Assembly: GCA_903906425.1 (NCBI GenBank)
Contig: CAIVKH010000333.1
Span: forward strand, 1 to 34,300
From: an uncultured bacterium
Lineage (GTDB): Bacteria; Verrucomicrobiota; Kiritimatiellia; CAIVKH01
Direction: 5' to 3'
DNA: 34,300 nt
This document shows positions 15,530 through 24,050 of the stretch, piece by piece; the stretch's first letter is position 1, and each line of letters starts with the position of its first letter. The position numbers were made by a program, and so were the translations under genes. Under the pieces are notes generated by a model. That model was not told the origin of the DNA and ran no database searches. It worked only from the letters and a program-made list of their open reading frames with translations.

Positions 15530-17408
15530 GGAGTTGTTCCTTCGTTAAAAACTTCGTTGCCCCGTGTTTGTTGTCCGAATTGTATTTCGTGAACATCTCT
15601 TCGAGCGTCGCGGCGCGGCCGTCGTGGAAATACGGCGCAGTGCGCCAGATTTCTGCGAGTGTCGGTGTGTCGAATTTTTCGCCGGCGTCCACCGGTTCAT
15701 CGCTCGTTCCGACCTCATGCGATTTCAAATCTGTGTAGAGCGGCGACGGATGGCACTCGGCGCAGCCCGCATTCTTGTAAATTTCTTTGCCGCGCTTCGC
15801 CGACGAACTCAGCCGTCCGTTGACGAGATGCGGACTCTGCACTTGTTCGAGACTCTTCAGGTATGTATCCACCGCGCACGCGTCCTCGTCGGGCACGACC
15901 GCAAATTGAATGTATTTGAATCCTGAGCGAACCGCGACTTCCGCGTTGTCGCGGACGCCGAGCCACATCGCCGGCGGCGTTTTGTGCGACAGCAACATGC
16001 TCTTCACATTTTTCGGATTGCCGATTCCGTCATTGAGCAAATCCCAGTTCAACGCGTCGGCACGCGTGTCGGGATGGCACGACTGGCAGCTCTGCCAGTG
16101 CTGGAAACACCGAGCCGCATCGTCAAAAATCATTTCGCCGCGGCGGACGACGCTCATTTTTTCCGGTTTGCCGAGCGGAAGCGAAACGGCTTTTTCATAA
16201 TCGTTCGTGAGCGAAACCGCGCCGATAGAATCGGTGAAATATTCCGCCGTAAAAACTTTGTCGCCGCCAACCGTGATTCCGCGCGGGCCGTTTCCGGCGA
16301 CCGTCACGCGACGACGAATCGGATAAACAAAACTCAAATCCGTCACCACATCGGCGGCGGATTTTGTGACCTCCGTAATCTTTTCGCCCTTCGCAGCGCG
16401 ATCAAGCCGGTCGTGCAGCGCGGCGCGATCAATGATGCTGATTTCTTGCGAGCCGGCGTGCGCGACGCAAAGCCATTTTCCATCCGGCGAAATCGCGACG
16501 CCCCACGGATTCGCCGCGCCGAGATCAACGTCATCGAGCAAAACCGTGTTGATGTATGCCGGCGCTTTCGCGTCGAGAATCGTGAGCGTATTCACGTACA
16601 TCCATCCGCGTTCGAGCTGCGTCGTCGGCAACTGGTAGTGGCCGAGCAGATGCGTCGCGTAAACAAATTTTCCGTCCGCCGAGACGCAGAGCTGCCGGAT
16701 CGCCGTGCTGCCGTTCGGCAGTGCGATGTTCGTCGAAACTTTCATCGTCGCGCAGTCAATCACCGAAATCACGCTGCCGACATAATCTCCATTCGCCGCA
16801 CCGACCGGCAGATGATTGCCGACAAAAATCCGCGAGCCATCCGGCGTCCACACCGCGGAAATCGGCTCGCGCCGCATCGGAATCTTCGCGACTTCCTTGC
16901 CGGTTTTCGTGTCGAGAATCTGAACGTTGTTGTCGAAACGATTGCAGACCGCGATGCGCGCGCCCTCGGGACTAAGCGCGATTCCACTTGGCGTATGGCC
17001 GACATCGAAAGTTTTTTGAACGCGCATTTTCGCCGTGTCGATCGCGAGTACGCGGCCCTGCGGCGCGGCTTCCGCGACATAGAGCATCGAACCGAACGGC
17101 GAAAGCACGAGCGATCCACCGGGGCCATCGAGGCTGACCTTCCGCAAAACCTGCGCCGTCACCGGATCGAATTCGACAACGCGCTGCGCCGCCGCTTCCG
17201 AAACATAAACGCGATGGCCGTCGGGCGTCGCCGCAACCGCGAACGGCGCGATGCCTTCCGCCGCGCGCGCGGCGAAAGCAAACGATGATAGCGCCAGCAG
17301 CGCGCCCGCAAAAAACTTCCAATGATTGGAAATTTGCGATGCCGTGTCTTCCAATGATTGGAAATTTGCGGCGGTCCGGTTCTGATACGGCTGAATTCTT
17401 CGTGTCAT
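15498..17408 (-). CDS. YVTN beta-propeller / di-haem peroxidase fusion (HzsB-HzsC-like)
   Basis: 636 residues, periplasmic c-type cytochrome. Residues about 50-400 are repeated propeller blades (VAATPDGHRVYVSE, LVLSPFGSMLYVAE, IALSPEGARIAVCN, AVWTPDGSRIFVGN, VAISPDGKWLCVAH). Residues about 415-636 are a MauG/cytochrome c peroxidase-type domain with haem motifs CQSCH (441-445) and CAECH (549-553) and the family motif TPTLAEIWRTAPYFHDG. A propeller joined to a di-haem peroxidase domain is the arrangement of fused beta and gamma subunits of hydrazine synthase, and the gene lies 8 nt after an HzsA-like gene. The start at 17408 is odd: palindrome pair 7 is translated at residues about 15-31 (NFQSLE then ISNHWKF), directly before the hydrophobic core of the signal peptide. 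Function is probably redox but not proven. Confidence 0.88.
   Translation of the reverse strand: MTRRIQPYQNRTAANFQSLEDTASQISNHWKFFAGALLALSSFAFAARAAEGIAPFAVAATPDGHRVYVSEAAAQRVVEFDPVTAQVLRKVSLDGPGGSLVLSPFGSMLYVAEAAPQGRVLAIDTAKMRVQKTFDVGHTPSGIALSPEGARIAVCNRFDNNVQILDTKTGKEVAKIPMRREPISAVWTPDGSRIFVGNHLPVGAANGDYVGSVISVIDCATMKVSTNIALPNGSTAIRQLCVSADGKFVYATHLLGHYQLPTTQLERGWMYVNTLTILDAKAPAYINTVLLDDVDLGAANPWGVAISPDGKWLCVAHAGSQEISIIDRAALHDRLDRAAKGEKITEVTKSAADVVTDLSFVYPIRRRVTVAGNGPRGITVGGDKVFTAEYFTDSIGAVSLTNDYEKAVSLPLGKPEKMSVVRRGEMIFDDAARCFQHWQSCQSCHPDTRADALNWDLLNDGIGNPKNVKSMLLSHKTPPAMWLGVRDNAEVAVRSGFKYIQFAVVPDEDACAVDTYLKSLEQVQSPHLVNGRLSSSAKRGKEIYKNAGCAECHPSPLYTDLKSHEVGTSDEPVDAGEKFDTPTLAEIWRTAPYFHDGRAATLEEMFTKYNSDNKHGATKFLTKEQLHDLIEYVSSL
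17317..17363. repeat. Paired 15-bp palindrome inside coding sequence (element 7)
   Basis: Perfect copies at 17317-17331 and 17349-17363, spaced 32 bp, both with C at the centre on the coding (minus) strand. They lie within the N-terminal coding part of the propeller/peroxidase gene and keep its frame open. Confidence 0.95.
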
Positions 17409-17416
17409 GTTTCGTT

Positions 17417-19948
17417 TCACCTTTGCGTCAACTGTGATTTCGCCGGTGGCGATGATTTTTCGCTGATAAAAGCGTCGATGTTTGCATCTTCCTCCGCCTG
17501 CATCGAGCGGCGCTTTTGAAAATAGTGTTCGTAGCGCGCGCTTTCTTCGGGCGTCCACGCGTTCGCTTCGCGGTAGTCGCCGCAGTACGGAACGAGCAAA
17601 TCAATCCAGCAGCAAATCTTTTCCATCTCCTCGCGCGTCATCGAAACGCCGCGATGATTTTTTTCGAGCAGCGGAATCAATTCGCTTTTTGACGAGCCGG
17701 CAAAATTAGGCGGCAGCATTGACGGCACGGATTGCGCGCCGATCCAGTTGACGAGCTTGCCTTCGTAGTTGCCGAAGAAATTGTATTCCGGATTTTTCGG
17801 ATTGCGTGGCTTCGCGGCGGTGAGCGCGAGATATGAATCGCTCCAGAGTCGCTTCGCGTCGCGGTCGAGCGTCGTTTCGGCGAGCAGGCTGAATGCGTGT
17901 TTTCCATCGGCGGCAGGCGCGGTGCCGGGCGTCCGCTGGTCGTGGCACGAAACGCATTTCGAATTCAGGATCGGCTGGATTTCCTTTGCGAAGCTGAAGC
18001 CGCGCGGCGGGCCGTAAAATTGTTCGAGTTCCTGCGCGCCGGCGTGAAGCGCAAGCGTCGGGCCGCCGCGCGCGGGCGAAAGCGCGGAGGCGTTTCGCGA
18101 TTCGTGGCAGCCGACGCACGATTGATTCTCGCCGGGCTGGAGCGTCGCCCAGCTTCGCATCGTTTGCACCGCGCGGCCGTGTTCGTCAATCGCCTGAAAA
18201 TAAACCGGCGTCTTCGCTGGCGCGGTGAAAAATACGGAACCATCGTCGAAAACTTTTGCGTCACCCAAGACATTTTTCACATCCCACGTTCCGTTGCCGA
18301 TGGAAACCGGCGTGCTCGACATCGCGCCGCCGCCCGGTCCGCCGCTGGAATTGCTGCCGATGACTGCGGCGCGAAAATCGAGCGCGATGACGCGGAGTTT
18401 TTTTACGGTGCCGCGCGCGATGCCTTCGAGGCCGGGGCCTTCGTAAATGTTCTGAACGTAAAATGTGCCGGTCTTTTTCCGGTAATCCACGAAGCTCGGT
18501 CGCGATGGCGGTGGCGTGCGCGCGATCAGCGGCACCGGTTGGTTGCACGGAATTTCGGGATCGTTCACGAGCAATTCGCGGCGGCCATCGGCGCTCATCC
18601 AGTAAATTCCGAAGTCCGCTTCGCCGCGATGGCGCTTCGCGTGTTCGTCGCGCGTCCAGCCGGATGGCGAATAGGTGACGATGAATTCGTTTTCGTTGAT
18701 CGGCCACGGATATTGGAAGAGTTCACCGTCCTGACCATAGGCATCGACGTGAACAGCTTTCGTTTCGCGAATCGGCGCGACGAGTTGCACGCCGGAATTT
18801 TCTTCGCGACCTTTCGCCGGATCAATCACCGCGAGCTTTCCGGCCTGCGGCGTGTGATGGCCGCAGAGAATCGCGACGACTTTGTGCGTGCCGGGAATCG
18901 GCCGCGCGTGGGCGATGGTCGTCGGGAACCAGGAATTCACGCCATAAAACTCGGTCTGCGCGGTGCCGTCGGGATTCATCGCGAAGAGCGGCTGCGGGAA
19001 AACCTGGCCGCGGTCATTGTAATCCCAGCGCGTGTAGATCACGCGGCCGTCGTTGTTGACGACCGGATGAATCGTGTGGACCTGGTCGAAGCCAAGCCGA
19101 CGCAAAAATTTTCCGTTCGCGTCGCAGGTGTAAAGATTGCTGACTTCAGTCCAGAAACAATCGGTTGATTGCACGCATCGCGTCGAGGCGAACACGACTC
19201 CGCCATCGGGCAGATAGGCGCCTTCGTAATCGGCGAAGCCGAGGCCGCGCGTGATCTGGCGGATCGAGCCGGACGCGGCGTCCATTTCATAAAGATGATA
19301 GTCGTCTTCGTTCAGCGATTTTTTCCACGCAAACAAAATCTTTTTTCCGTCCCACGAAACTTCGGGATCGCGAATCGCGCCGGTCGGATCGTCGAGAAGT
19401 TTTCGATCGCGAATTCCGTCTTTCGAAATTTCGAGAAGGCAGAGCGACGAGCCGGGAAGAAAATGCCGCTCGGACTGCGCATCCGACTGACCTTCGGTGT
19501 AAGCAAAAAAAGACGGCCGGATCGTGTGATGTTTCGTGAAGACAATTTTCGGCGTCTTCGCGAGAACATTTCCGAGCCTCATTTCGCGGCGGATTTCGCA
19601 GGCCTTCGCATAAATTTGAAGGCACTGCGCGTCGCCGGCATTCGCCGGCAGCACGATTTCGTTTCGCGCGTCCTTGATTTCGGAGATCGCTTTTTCGGCG
19701 AGACGTTTTGCCGCGCCAGTTTCAAACCACGCCGACGAATTTGCGCCGCCGTCCTGAAGCAGCCAGTCCCATTCGACCGGATGCGCGGCGGCAAACCCTG
19801 CCAGTTTTTCGGAATCGCCCCGCGTCCCGAGCAATTCCGCAGTCCAGCCGGGGGCGGATTGCGCGAAAGCTGCCGGGCAAATCGCTGCCGCCACGATCAG
19901 AAAAGATCGCGTGAACCATTTCGCACAAGCCGGGCAGATATTCGTCAT
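17417..19948 (-). CDS. HzsA-like di-haem protein (hydrazine synthase alpha-type)
   Basis: 843 residues, exported (hydrophobic stretch FLIVAAAICPAAFAQ at about 16-30). The middle (about 130-480) is a beta-propeller with PD40-like blades and family-typical segments YLPDGGVVFASTRCVQSTDC, YTRWDYNDRGQVFPQPLFAM and IPGTHKVVAILCGHH. The C-terminal third carries two haem sites, CVGCH (611-615) and CVSCH (665-669). Order and length match the alpha subunit of anammox hydrazine synthase, and the next gene matches its beta and gamma subunits. Homologues occur in PVC bacteria that do not perform anammox and are often labelled TolB-like. In the anammox enzyme an active-site haem is reported to have a Tyr ligand near its CxxCH; here no Tyr follows CVGCH within 20 residues, so the same chemistry is doubtful. 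First gene of the minus-strand operon. Confidence 0.85.
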   Translation of the reverse strand: MTNICPACAKWFTRSFLIVAAAICPAAFAQSAPGWTAELLGTRGDSEKLAGFAAAHPVEWDWLLQDGGANSSAWFETGAAKRLAEKAISEIKDARNEIVLPANAGDAQCLQIYAKACEIRREMRLGNVLAKTPKIVFTKHHTIRPSFFAYTEGQSDAQSERHFLPGSSLCLLEISKDGIRDRKLLDDPTGAIRDPEVSWDGKKILFAWKKSLNEDDYHLYEMDAASGSIRQITRGLGFADYEGAYLPDGGVVFASTRCVQSTDCFWTEVSNLYTCDANGKFLRRLGFDQVHTIHPVVNNDGRVIYTRWDYNDRGQVFPQPLFAMNPDGTAQTEFYGVNSWFPTTIAHARPIPGTHKVVAILCGHHTPQAGKLAVIDPAKGREENSGVQLVAPIRETKAVHVDAYGQDGELFQYPWPINENEFIVTYSPSGWTRDEHAKRHRGEADFGIYWMSADGRRELLVNDPEIPCNQPVPLIARTPPPSRPSFVDYRKKTGTFYVQNIYEGPGLEGIARGTVKKLRVIALDFRAAVIGSNSSGGPGGGAMSSTPVSIGNGTWDVKNVLGDAKVFDDGSVFFTAPAKTPVYFQAIDEHGRAVQTMRSWATLQPGENQSCVGCHESRNASALSPARGGPTLALHAGAQELEQFYGPPRGFSFAKEIQPILNSKCVSCHDQRTPGTAPAADGKHAFSLLAETTLDRDAKRLWSDSYLALTAAKPRNPKNPEYNFFGNYEGKLVNWIGAQSVPSMLPPNFAGSSKSELIPLLEKNHRGVSMTREEMEKICCWIDLLVPYCGDYREANAWTPEESARYEHYFQKRRSMQAEEDANIDAFISEKSSPPAKSQLTQR

Positions 19949-20258
19949 GGTCGATTCTTAATTGAACCCGCTGTTTATTCGCCCCGGCTCATTCTATTTC
20001 TCACGCAAAACGCGGCCGGTTGTGGAATCGGGGAATCCTCGGTGGTTTTTCTTCGCGCGGAATGGCGAATCATGGGCAGCCGGGCGCGCGGATCCGGCCC
20101 CGAAGATCGGGCGCTGTGGGAGTTTTGCCAATGATTGGCAATTGCGATTGCGAAAATTTCCAACAATTGGAAAGTCCGATGCGCGTTATTTTCAGTGAAG
20201 CGGGCGCGTTTCCTGCTTTGCGTTGAGGGCGGAGTGTGGCAGTATTCAACTTTCGAAG
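19949..20258. other. 310-nt divergent intergenic region
   Basis: It lies between the HzsA-like operon (-) and the plus-strand DUF4159/BatA run. It contains palindrome pair 8 and otherwise no gene or clear promoter that I can support. It probably carries promoters for both large operons. Confidence 0.65.
20126..20172. repeat. Diverged paired palindrome (element 8)
   Basis: The copy at 20126-20140 reads TGCCAATGATTGGCA: both arms changed at matching positions so the palindrome is kept. The copy at 20158-20172 reads TTCCAACAATTGGAA with one arm mismatch. Start-to-start spacing is still exactly 32 bp. Confidence 0.9.
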
Positions 20259-20738
20259 ATGAACACGTCGAGATTCGTAATCAGGATTGTGGCCGTGGCG
20301 GTGGCGTCAGTTGCGTTGAGCGCGGGCGCGGACGCGGTGCGCAACGGGAACGAGATGGCGCTGAATTTCACGTCGGCGAAGGGCGCTGAAAAAAAGGCGA
20401 TCCAGGAGAAGGCGACGGGCGGCTACCACACATGGCGGTTTTTGAAGATCAAGGGAATCACGATGCCGACCGCGAGCGAGCCGTCGGCAAAGCTGGTGAC
20501 GCTGGAGCCGAGTTCGGACATGCGCGTGATCCTGGTGACGAATGCGCGGTTGTCGCTGAAGATTGCGCAGACGCTGCAAGTGGGCGATTGTGTGGCGGCG
20601 CGCGGGCGCGTGAAAAGCGTCGCGGTGGAAGATGCGAATACGATTGTTGTGGATCCGGCGCTGCTTGACTATAAGGACAAGGACAAGCCGGTGCCGGGAA
20701 AAGAGCTTTTGAAGGAAATTGATCCGCGTGCGAAATAG
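20259..20738 (+). CDS. Small exported protein with possible OB-like fold
   Basis: 159 residues. The ATG at 20259 starts a signal peptide (RFVIRIVAVAVASVALSAGADA). The C-terminal half, with LQVGDCVAARGRVKSVAVED and TIVVDPALLDYKDKDKP, has the GD-x-V-x3-G-x-V spacing often seen in OB-fold proteins, but the assignment is only suggestive. An earlier in-frame ATG-like start 12 codons upstream has no signal character. It is the first gene of the plus-strand run and ends 10 nt before the DUF4159 gene. Function is unknown. Confidence 0.75.
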   Translation: MNTSRFVIRIVAVAVASVALSAGADAVRNGNEMALNFTSAKGAEKKAIQEKATGGYHTWRFLKIKGITMPTASEPSAKLVTLEPSSDMRVILVTNARLSLKIAQTLQVGDCVAARGRVKSVAVEDANTIVVDPALLDYKDKDKPVPGKELLKEIDPRAK

Positions 20739-20748
20739 GAGAATGACG

Positions 20749-22263
20749 ATGAAGAAAGTCATGATCGCGTTGTGTGTTGCGGCGTTCGCGATGTCTGCGA
20801 GCGCGTTTGTGCTTGGCCCGGGCGATGGCTCGGATGAGCCTGGTTTTGTCGCTCCGAAGATGGGCGCGCCGCCGCCGCCGCCGCCATCCCACATTGCATC
20901 GGGCGAAACGTACATTCCGTATCCCGGTCCGCCGGCGGCCCCGCAGGCGCGGTCGGAGAAGAAAAATCCGCCGAATCCGCCGGTGATGTTCACGAAGCTT
21001 AAATCGAACCGCGGGCTTGTTGATTGGGCGGCGCGGCCGGACGATCTGAACAACCTGCTCAAGTCCATGAAAGGCATGATGGACGTGAATTTCGCGTGCG
21101 AGGCGAAGTCGCTCGCGGAAATCAGCACCGACCCGGAGAAAAATCCGATTCTATATCGCTCCGGCCATTTTCATTTCGAGCTGTCGCCGGCGGAGCGCAA
21201 AGCCCTGCGCGAATATTTGCTGAACGGCGGAATGATCATTTTCAATGCCGGCATGGGATCGAAACCGTTTTATGATTCCGCGATCAAGGAATTGCAGGGG
21301 ATGTTCCCCGAGCAGCCGGTCACGCGCCTCAGCTCTGATCATCCGATTTTCCATTCCTATTATGATGTCAATCAGGTGACGTATCGCAAGGGCGTCCGCG
21401 AGGCGGGCTATGCCGGCAACGCGCCGTGGCTCGACGGTGTCACGATCAACTGCCGCACGGTTGCGATCGTTTCGCGATGGGGACTCGATGTCGGCTGGGA
21501 CGCCGTTGAGGATGAATCCATGCGGGCCTATTCGGTTGAATCGGCGCAAAAACTCGGCGTCAACATTATGTCCTACGCGACCTCGCAGCGCGCGTGGGCC
21601 AAGCAGCTCGCGCAAAACATGCAGTTTGTCAGCGACGACAAAACGCTGTCCGGAAAGATGTCCATCGTGCAGGTGATTTATGACGGCGAATGGAAGACCC
21701 GCCACAAGAGCCTTTCGATGCTGCTGCACCAGTTCAACCGCCGCACCGACGTACCGGTTCAATTCAATCTGAAAGAGCTGCGCTTGTCCGATCCGGGCAT
21801 CTTCAACGCACCGCTGCTCTACATCACCGGTCACGAGGAATTCACGCTGAGCGACGCGGAGGTCAAGAATCTGCGTGACTATCTGCAAAAAGGCGGGACG
21901 CTGTTTGCCGAGGCCTGCTGCGGCCGCCGCGGATTTGATCAGGCCTTCCGCCGCGAAATGCGCAAGGTTCTTCCCGATCAGAATCTCGCGCCGATGGGCG
22001 AGGGCGAAATGATTTTTGCGATGCCCAACAAAATCACCGCGCTCGGCGTGACGCCGCCGCTCTCCGCACAGAGCGGAAATGCCAGCGCGATCAAGCCGCG
22101 GCTCGAAAGCATCTCGATCAACGGCCACGTGAATGTCATTTACAGTCCGTTTGCGCTCGGCGGCGGCTGGGAAGTTTCGCAGAACCCATACGGCCTCGGT
22201 TACGACAACAATGGGGCGCTGGCGCTCGGCGAAAACATTCTGATGTATGCGATCACGCAATGA
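20749..22263 (+). CDS. Exported tandem DUF4159 protein
   Basis: 504 residues. The start at 20749 has AGGAG 7 nt upstream and a signal peptide MKKVMIALCVAAFAMSASAF; an ATG 6 nt earlier is too close to the ribosome-binding site. After a Pro-rich segment (PPPPPP, about 45-80) there are two related halves, each with the DUF4159 pattern. In the first: PILYRSGHFHFELSPAERKA then LREYLLNGGMIIFNAGMG. In the second: PLLYITGHEEFTLSDAEVKN then LRDYLQKGGTLFAEACCG. The fold is probably like a class I glutamine amidotransferase. DUF4159 genes usually travel with MoxR, DUF58 and VWA genes, as here. The biochemical role is unknown; it may act at the cell envelope with the VWA membrane proteins. Confidence 0.88.
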   Translation: MKKVMIALCVAAFAMSASAFVLGPGDGSDEPGFVAPKMGAPPPPPPSHIASGETYIPYPGPPAAPQARSEKKNPPNPPVMFTKLKSNRGLVDWAARPDDLNNLLKSMKGMMDVNFACEAKSLAEISTDPEKNPILYRSGHFHFELSPAERKALREYLLNGGMIIFNAGMGSKPFYDSAIKELQGMFPEQPVTRLSSDHPIFHSYYDVNQVTYRKGVREAGYAGNAPWLDGVTINCRTVAIVSRWGLDVGWDAVEDESMRAYSVESAQKLGVNIMSYATSQRAWAKQLAQNMQFVSDDKTLSGKMSIVQVIYDGEWKTRHKSLSMLLHQFNRRTDVPVQFNLKELRLSDPGIFNAPLLYITGHEEFTLSDAEVKNLRDYLQKGGTLFAEACCGRRGFDQAFRREMRKVLPDQNLAPMGEGEMIFAMPNKITALGVTPPLSAQSGNASAIKPRLESISINGHVNVIYSPFALGGGWEVSQNPYGLGYDNNGALALGENILMYAITQ

Positions 22264-23047
22264 GCTAACCGCGCTCTGCGTGGTCTTTCTTTCCTTCGTC
22301 GCTTCGACGGCTGTGCGCGCACAAGCGCAGGCCGACGAACCGGCATTGATCGCCATCTGCAAGGCGCTTGGCCCGTCGAATCGCGACGTGACGGCAAAAT
22401 CCTGCGCGGCATTTCAGAAGCAATTTCCCGCCTCGCCGCTCATGCCCGTTGTTCGCGGACTCGTCGGTTGGTGCGCGCTGCAGGCCGGCGACCGCGGCGA
22501 AGGCGTCACGAAACTTTTCGAGGCGATGGTCTCCGATGCCGGGACGCCATTCTCCGACGCCACCACCACAATGGCCCGCCGCTGGCTCACGCGGCTTGAC
22601 CGCGAAAAAGTCAAGGTGGCCCTCAAAAAGGCCTACACCGAGCACGTCTCCTATCCTGCCACGCTGGACGCGCTGGCCAAGTTGCCCGAAGGCCAGAAGC
22701 CGCCGCTCAACGACCGCTGGGGCCGCCCGTGGCGCTATCATGATGCCGAGCTGAAATATGTCCGTGGAATCAAGGCGCAGAAATATGTTCTCGAAAGCTC
22801 GAACATGGATCGCGACCAGGACCTCAAAGACGCCCTCGCGAAGGCCTACGATGTCGGCACGCTGCTCAAGCCCGTCAAAATCCTCTCGCGCGAAAAGGGC
22901 CACGAATCCGTGTCATTCGCCGCCGGCCGCGAACCCGTTGTGCTCGCTCCCGGCGGCCGCTATCGCGGCGTCACGCTCGTGTATGTCGGCCAGAACCTCG
23001 TCGTCCTCACCGACGACGATCATTGGAGCGTGATGCCGCTGCCATGA
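22247..23047 (+). CDS. Exported protein with pseudopilin-like C-terminal segment
   Basis: 266 residues. The ATG at 22247 overlaps the end of the DUF4159 gene by 17 nt, so translation is probably coupled. There is a signal peptide (ALCVVFLSFVASTAVRA). Residues about 25-115 look helical and repeat-like (TPR-like spacing, two Cys). The segment PLNDRWGRPWRYH followed by KYVLESSNMDRDQD resembles the C-terminal domain of type II secretion major pseudopilins (GspG: DxWGxP-xY), yet the cleavable prepilin motif is absent. A beta-rich tail ends VVLTDDDHWSVMPLP. I infer an exported or periplasmic protein of unknown function. Its stop codon TGA overlaps the ATG of the short ORF at 23044. Confidence 0.75.
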   Translation: MRSRNELTALCVVFLSFVASTAVRAQAQADEPALIAICKALGPSNRDVTAKSCAAFQKQFPASPLMPVVRGLVGWCALQAGDRGEGVTKLFEAMVSDAGTPFSDATTTMARRWLTRLDREKVKVALKKAYTEHVSYPATLDALAKLPEGQKPPLNDRWGRPWRYHDAELKYVRGIKAQKYVLESSNMDRDQDLKDALAKAYDVGTLLKPVKILSREKGHESVSFAAGREPVVLAPGGRYRGVTLVYVGQNLVVLTDDDHWSVMPLP

Positions 23048-23154
23048 AAAATTTCCAATCATTGGAAAATCCGGTTGCGCAAATTTCCAATCATTGGAAA
23101 TTCAGGTTTCAGGTTTCAGGTTTAAGGTTTCAGCGTTGGGGATTTCGTTCATGA
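23044..23154 (+). CDS. Short ORF across palindrome pair, coupled on both sides
   Basis: 36 codons plus stop. Its ATG overlaps the upstream TGA (ATGA at 23044-23047) and its own TGA overlaps the next ATG (ATGA at 23151-23154). It translates palindrome pair 9 as NFQSLENPVAQISNHWKF and then the heptamer repeat. It could keep ribosomes moving through the junction, or make a real small peptide. No other evidence of expression is available. Confidence 0.4.
   Translation: MKNFQSLENPVAQISNHWKFRFQVSGLRFQRWGFRS
23053..23099. repeat. Paired 15-bp palindrome (element 9)
   Basis: Perfect-arm copies at 23053-23067 and 23085-23099, both C centre, spaced 32 bp. The spacer contains TTGCGCAA. It lies in the 103-nt gap between the pseudopilin-like and DUF58 genes. 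Confidence 0.95.
23101..23135 (+). repeat. Tandem heptamer repeat
   Basis: Three exact TTCAGGT units, then TTAAGGT and a partial TTCAGCG, in direct tandem immediately after palindrome element 9 and 15 nt before the DUF58 start codon. Copy-number slippage here could alter spacing to the ribosome-binding region. Confidence 0.85.
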
Positions 23155-24050
23155 GCACCGGCATCGCCAGCGTTTTGAAACCGGAGGAACTGGCCCAGCT
23201 CGCGCGGCTGGTGCTGCAATCGCGCTACGTCGTCGAAGGAAATTTGTCGGGCCGGCACCGCAGCCCGATCATCGGCGTCGGCGGCGAATTTGCCGACCAT
23301 CGCGATTACAATCCGGGCGACGATCCGAAATTCATCGACTGGAAGGTGCTCGGCCGCACGGACCGCTATTACATCCGCCGGTTCGAAAACGAAACCAACC
23401 TGCGCGTTTATCTGGTCGTGGATCGCAGCGCCTCGATGGACTACGGATCGGCCGGCATCACCAAATACCAGTACGCGACTTATCTGGCGTCCGCGCTTGG
23501 CTACGTCACCGTGAAAGGCCGCGATTCCGTCGGCCTGTACATCTATTCCGAAAAAATTGACGCGATGACCGGGACGAAGAATTCCGTCGGCCACCTGAAC
23601 GAGATGGTCAAGACACTCCAGAAGCACAAGCCGAAAAACAAAACGCAGACGGCCAAGACGCTTCACCAGGTCGCCGAATCCATCCAGCGCCGCGCGCTGG
23701 TCGTGATCTTTTCCGATTTGTTTGACGATGAGGAAACCGTCGTCAGCGGCCTCGCGCACTTCCGAAAAAACAATCACGACGTGATCCTGTTCCACCTGCT
23801 CGACCCGATGGAGATTGATTTCAATTTCAAAAAGGGCGGCGAGTTCATCGACATGGAAACCAACGAGCGCATCGTTGTTGATCCGCGCGGCATCGCCGAC
23901 GGCTATCGCGAGGCGCTCAACGAATTTCTGACGAAATACCGCAAGGCCTGCGCCGAAATGAAAGTTGACTACCGGCTCGTGAACACTTCCGAGCCGCCGG
24001 AAACATTTGTGCGCGCCTACCTGAACGAACGAAGGCAGATGTCGAAGTAA
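23151..24050 (+). CDS. DUF58 domain protein
   Basis: 299 residues, cytoplasmic. The DUF58 core is clear: SPIIGVGGEFADHRDYNPGD, IDWKVLGRTDRYYIRRFENE, then a VWA-like strand YLVVDRSASMDYG with a D-x-S-x-S metal site. DUF58 proteins associate with MoxR AAA+ ATPases and with BatA-type membrane VWA proteins and are thought to help mature or regulate envelope or metalloprotein complexes. The start at 23151 gives the usual N-terminus (LKPEELAQLARL) and has GGGGA upstream; a longer frame begins inside the palindrome. The stop TAA shares its last base with the ATG of the next gene (TAATG). No MoxR gene is present in the window. Confidence 0.92.
   Translation: MSTGIASVLKPEELAQLARLVLQSRYVVEGNLSGRHRSPIIGVGGEFADHRDYNPGDDPKFIDWKVLGRTDRYYIRRFENETNLRVYLVVDRSASMDYGSAGITKYQYATYLASALGYVTVKGRDSVGLYIYSEKIDAMTGTKNSVGHLNEMVKTLQKHKPKNKTQTAKTLHQVAESIQRRALVVIFSDLFDDEETVVSGLAHFRKNNHDVILFHLLDPMEIDFNFKKGGEFIDMETNERIVVDPRGIADGYREALNEFLTKYRKACAEMKVDYRLVNTSEPPETFVRAYLNERRQMSK

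Noticed and set aside
20126..20160. Sigma-54 promoter (TGGCA ... TTGC) near element 8
   Set aside because: The distance between the GG and GC elements is one base too long for a -24/-12 promoter.
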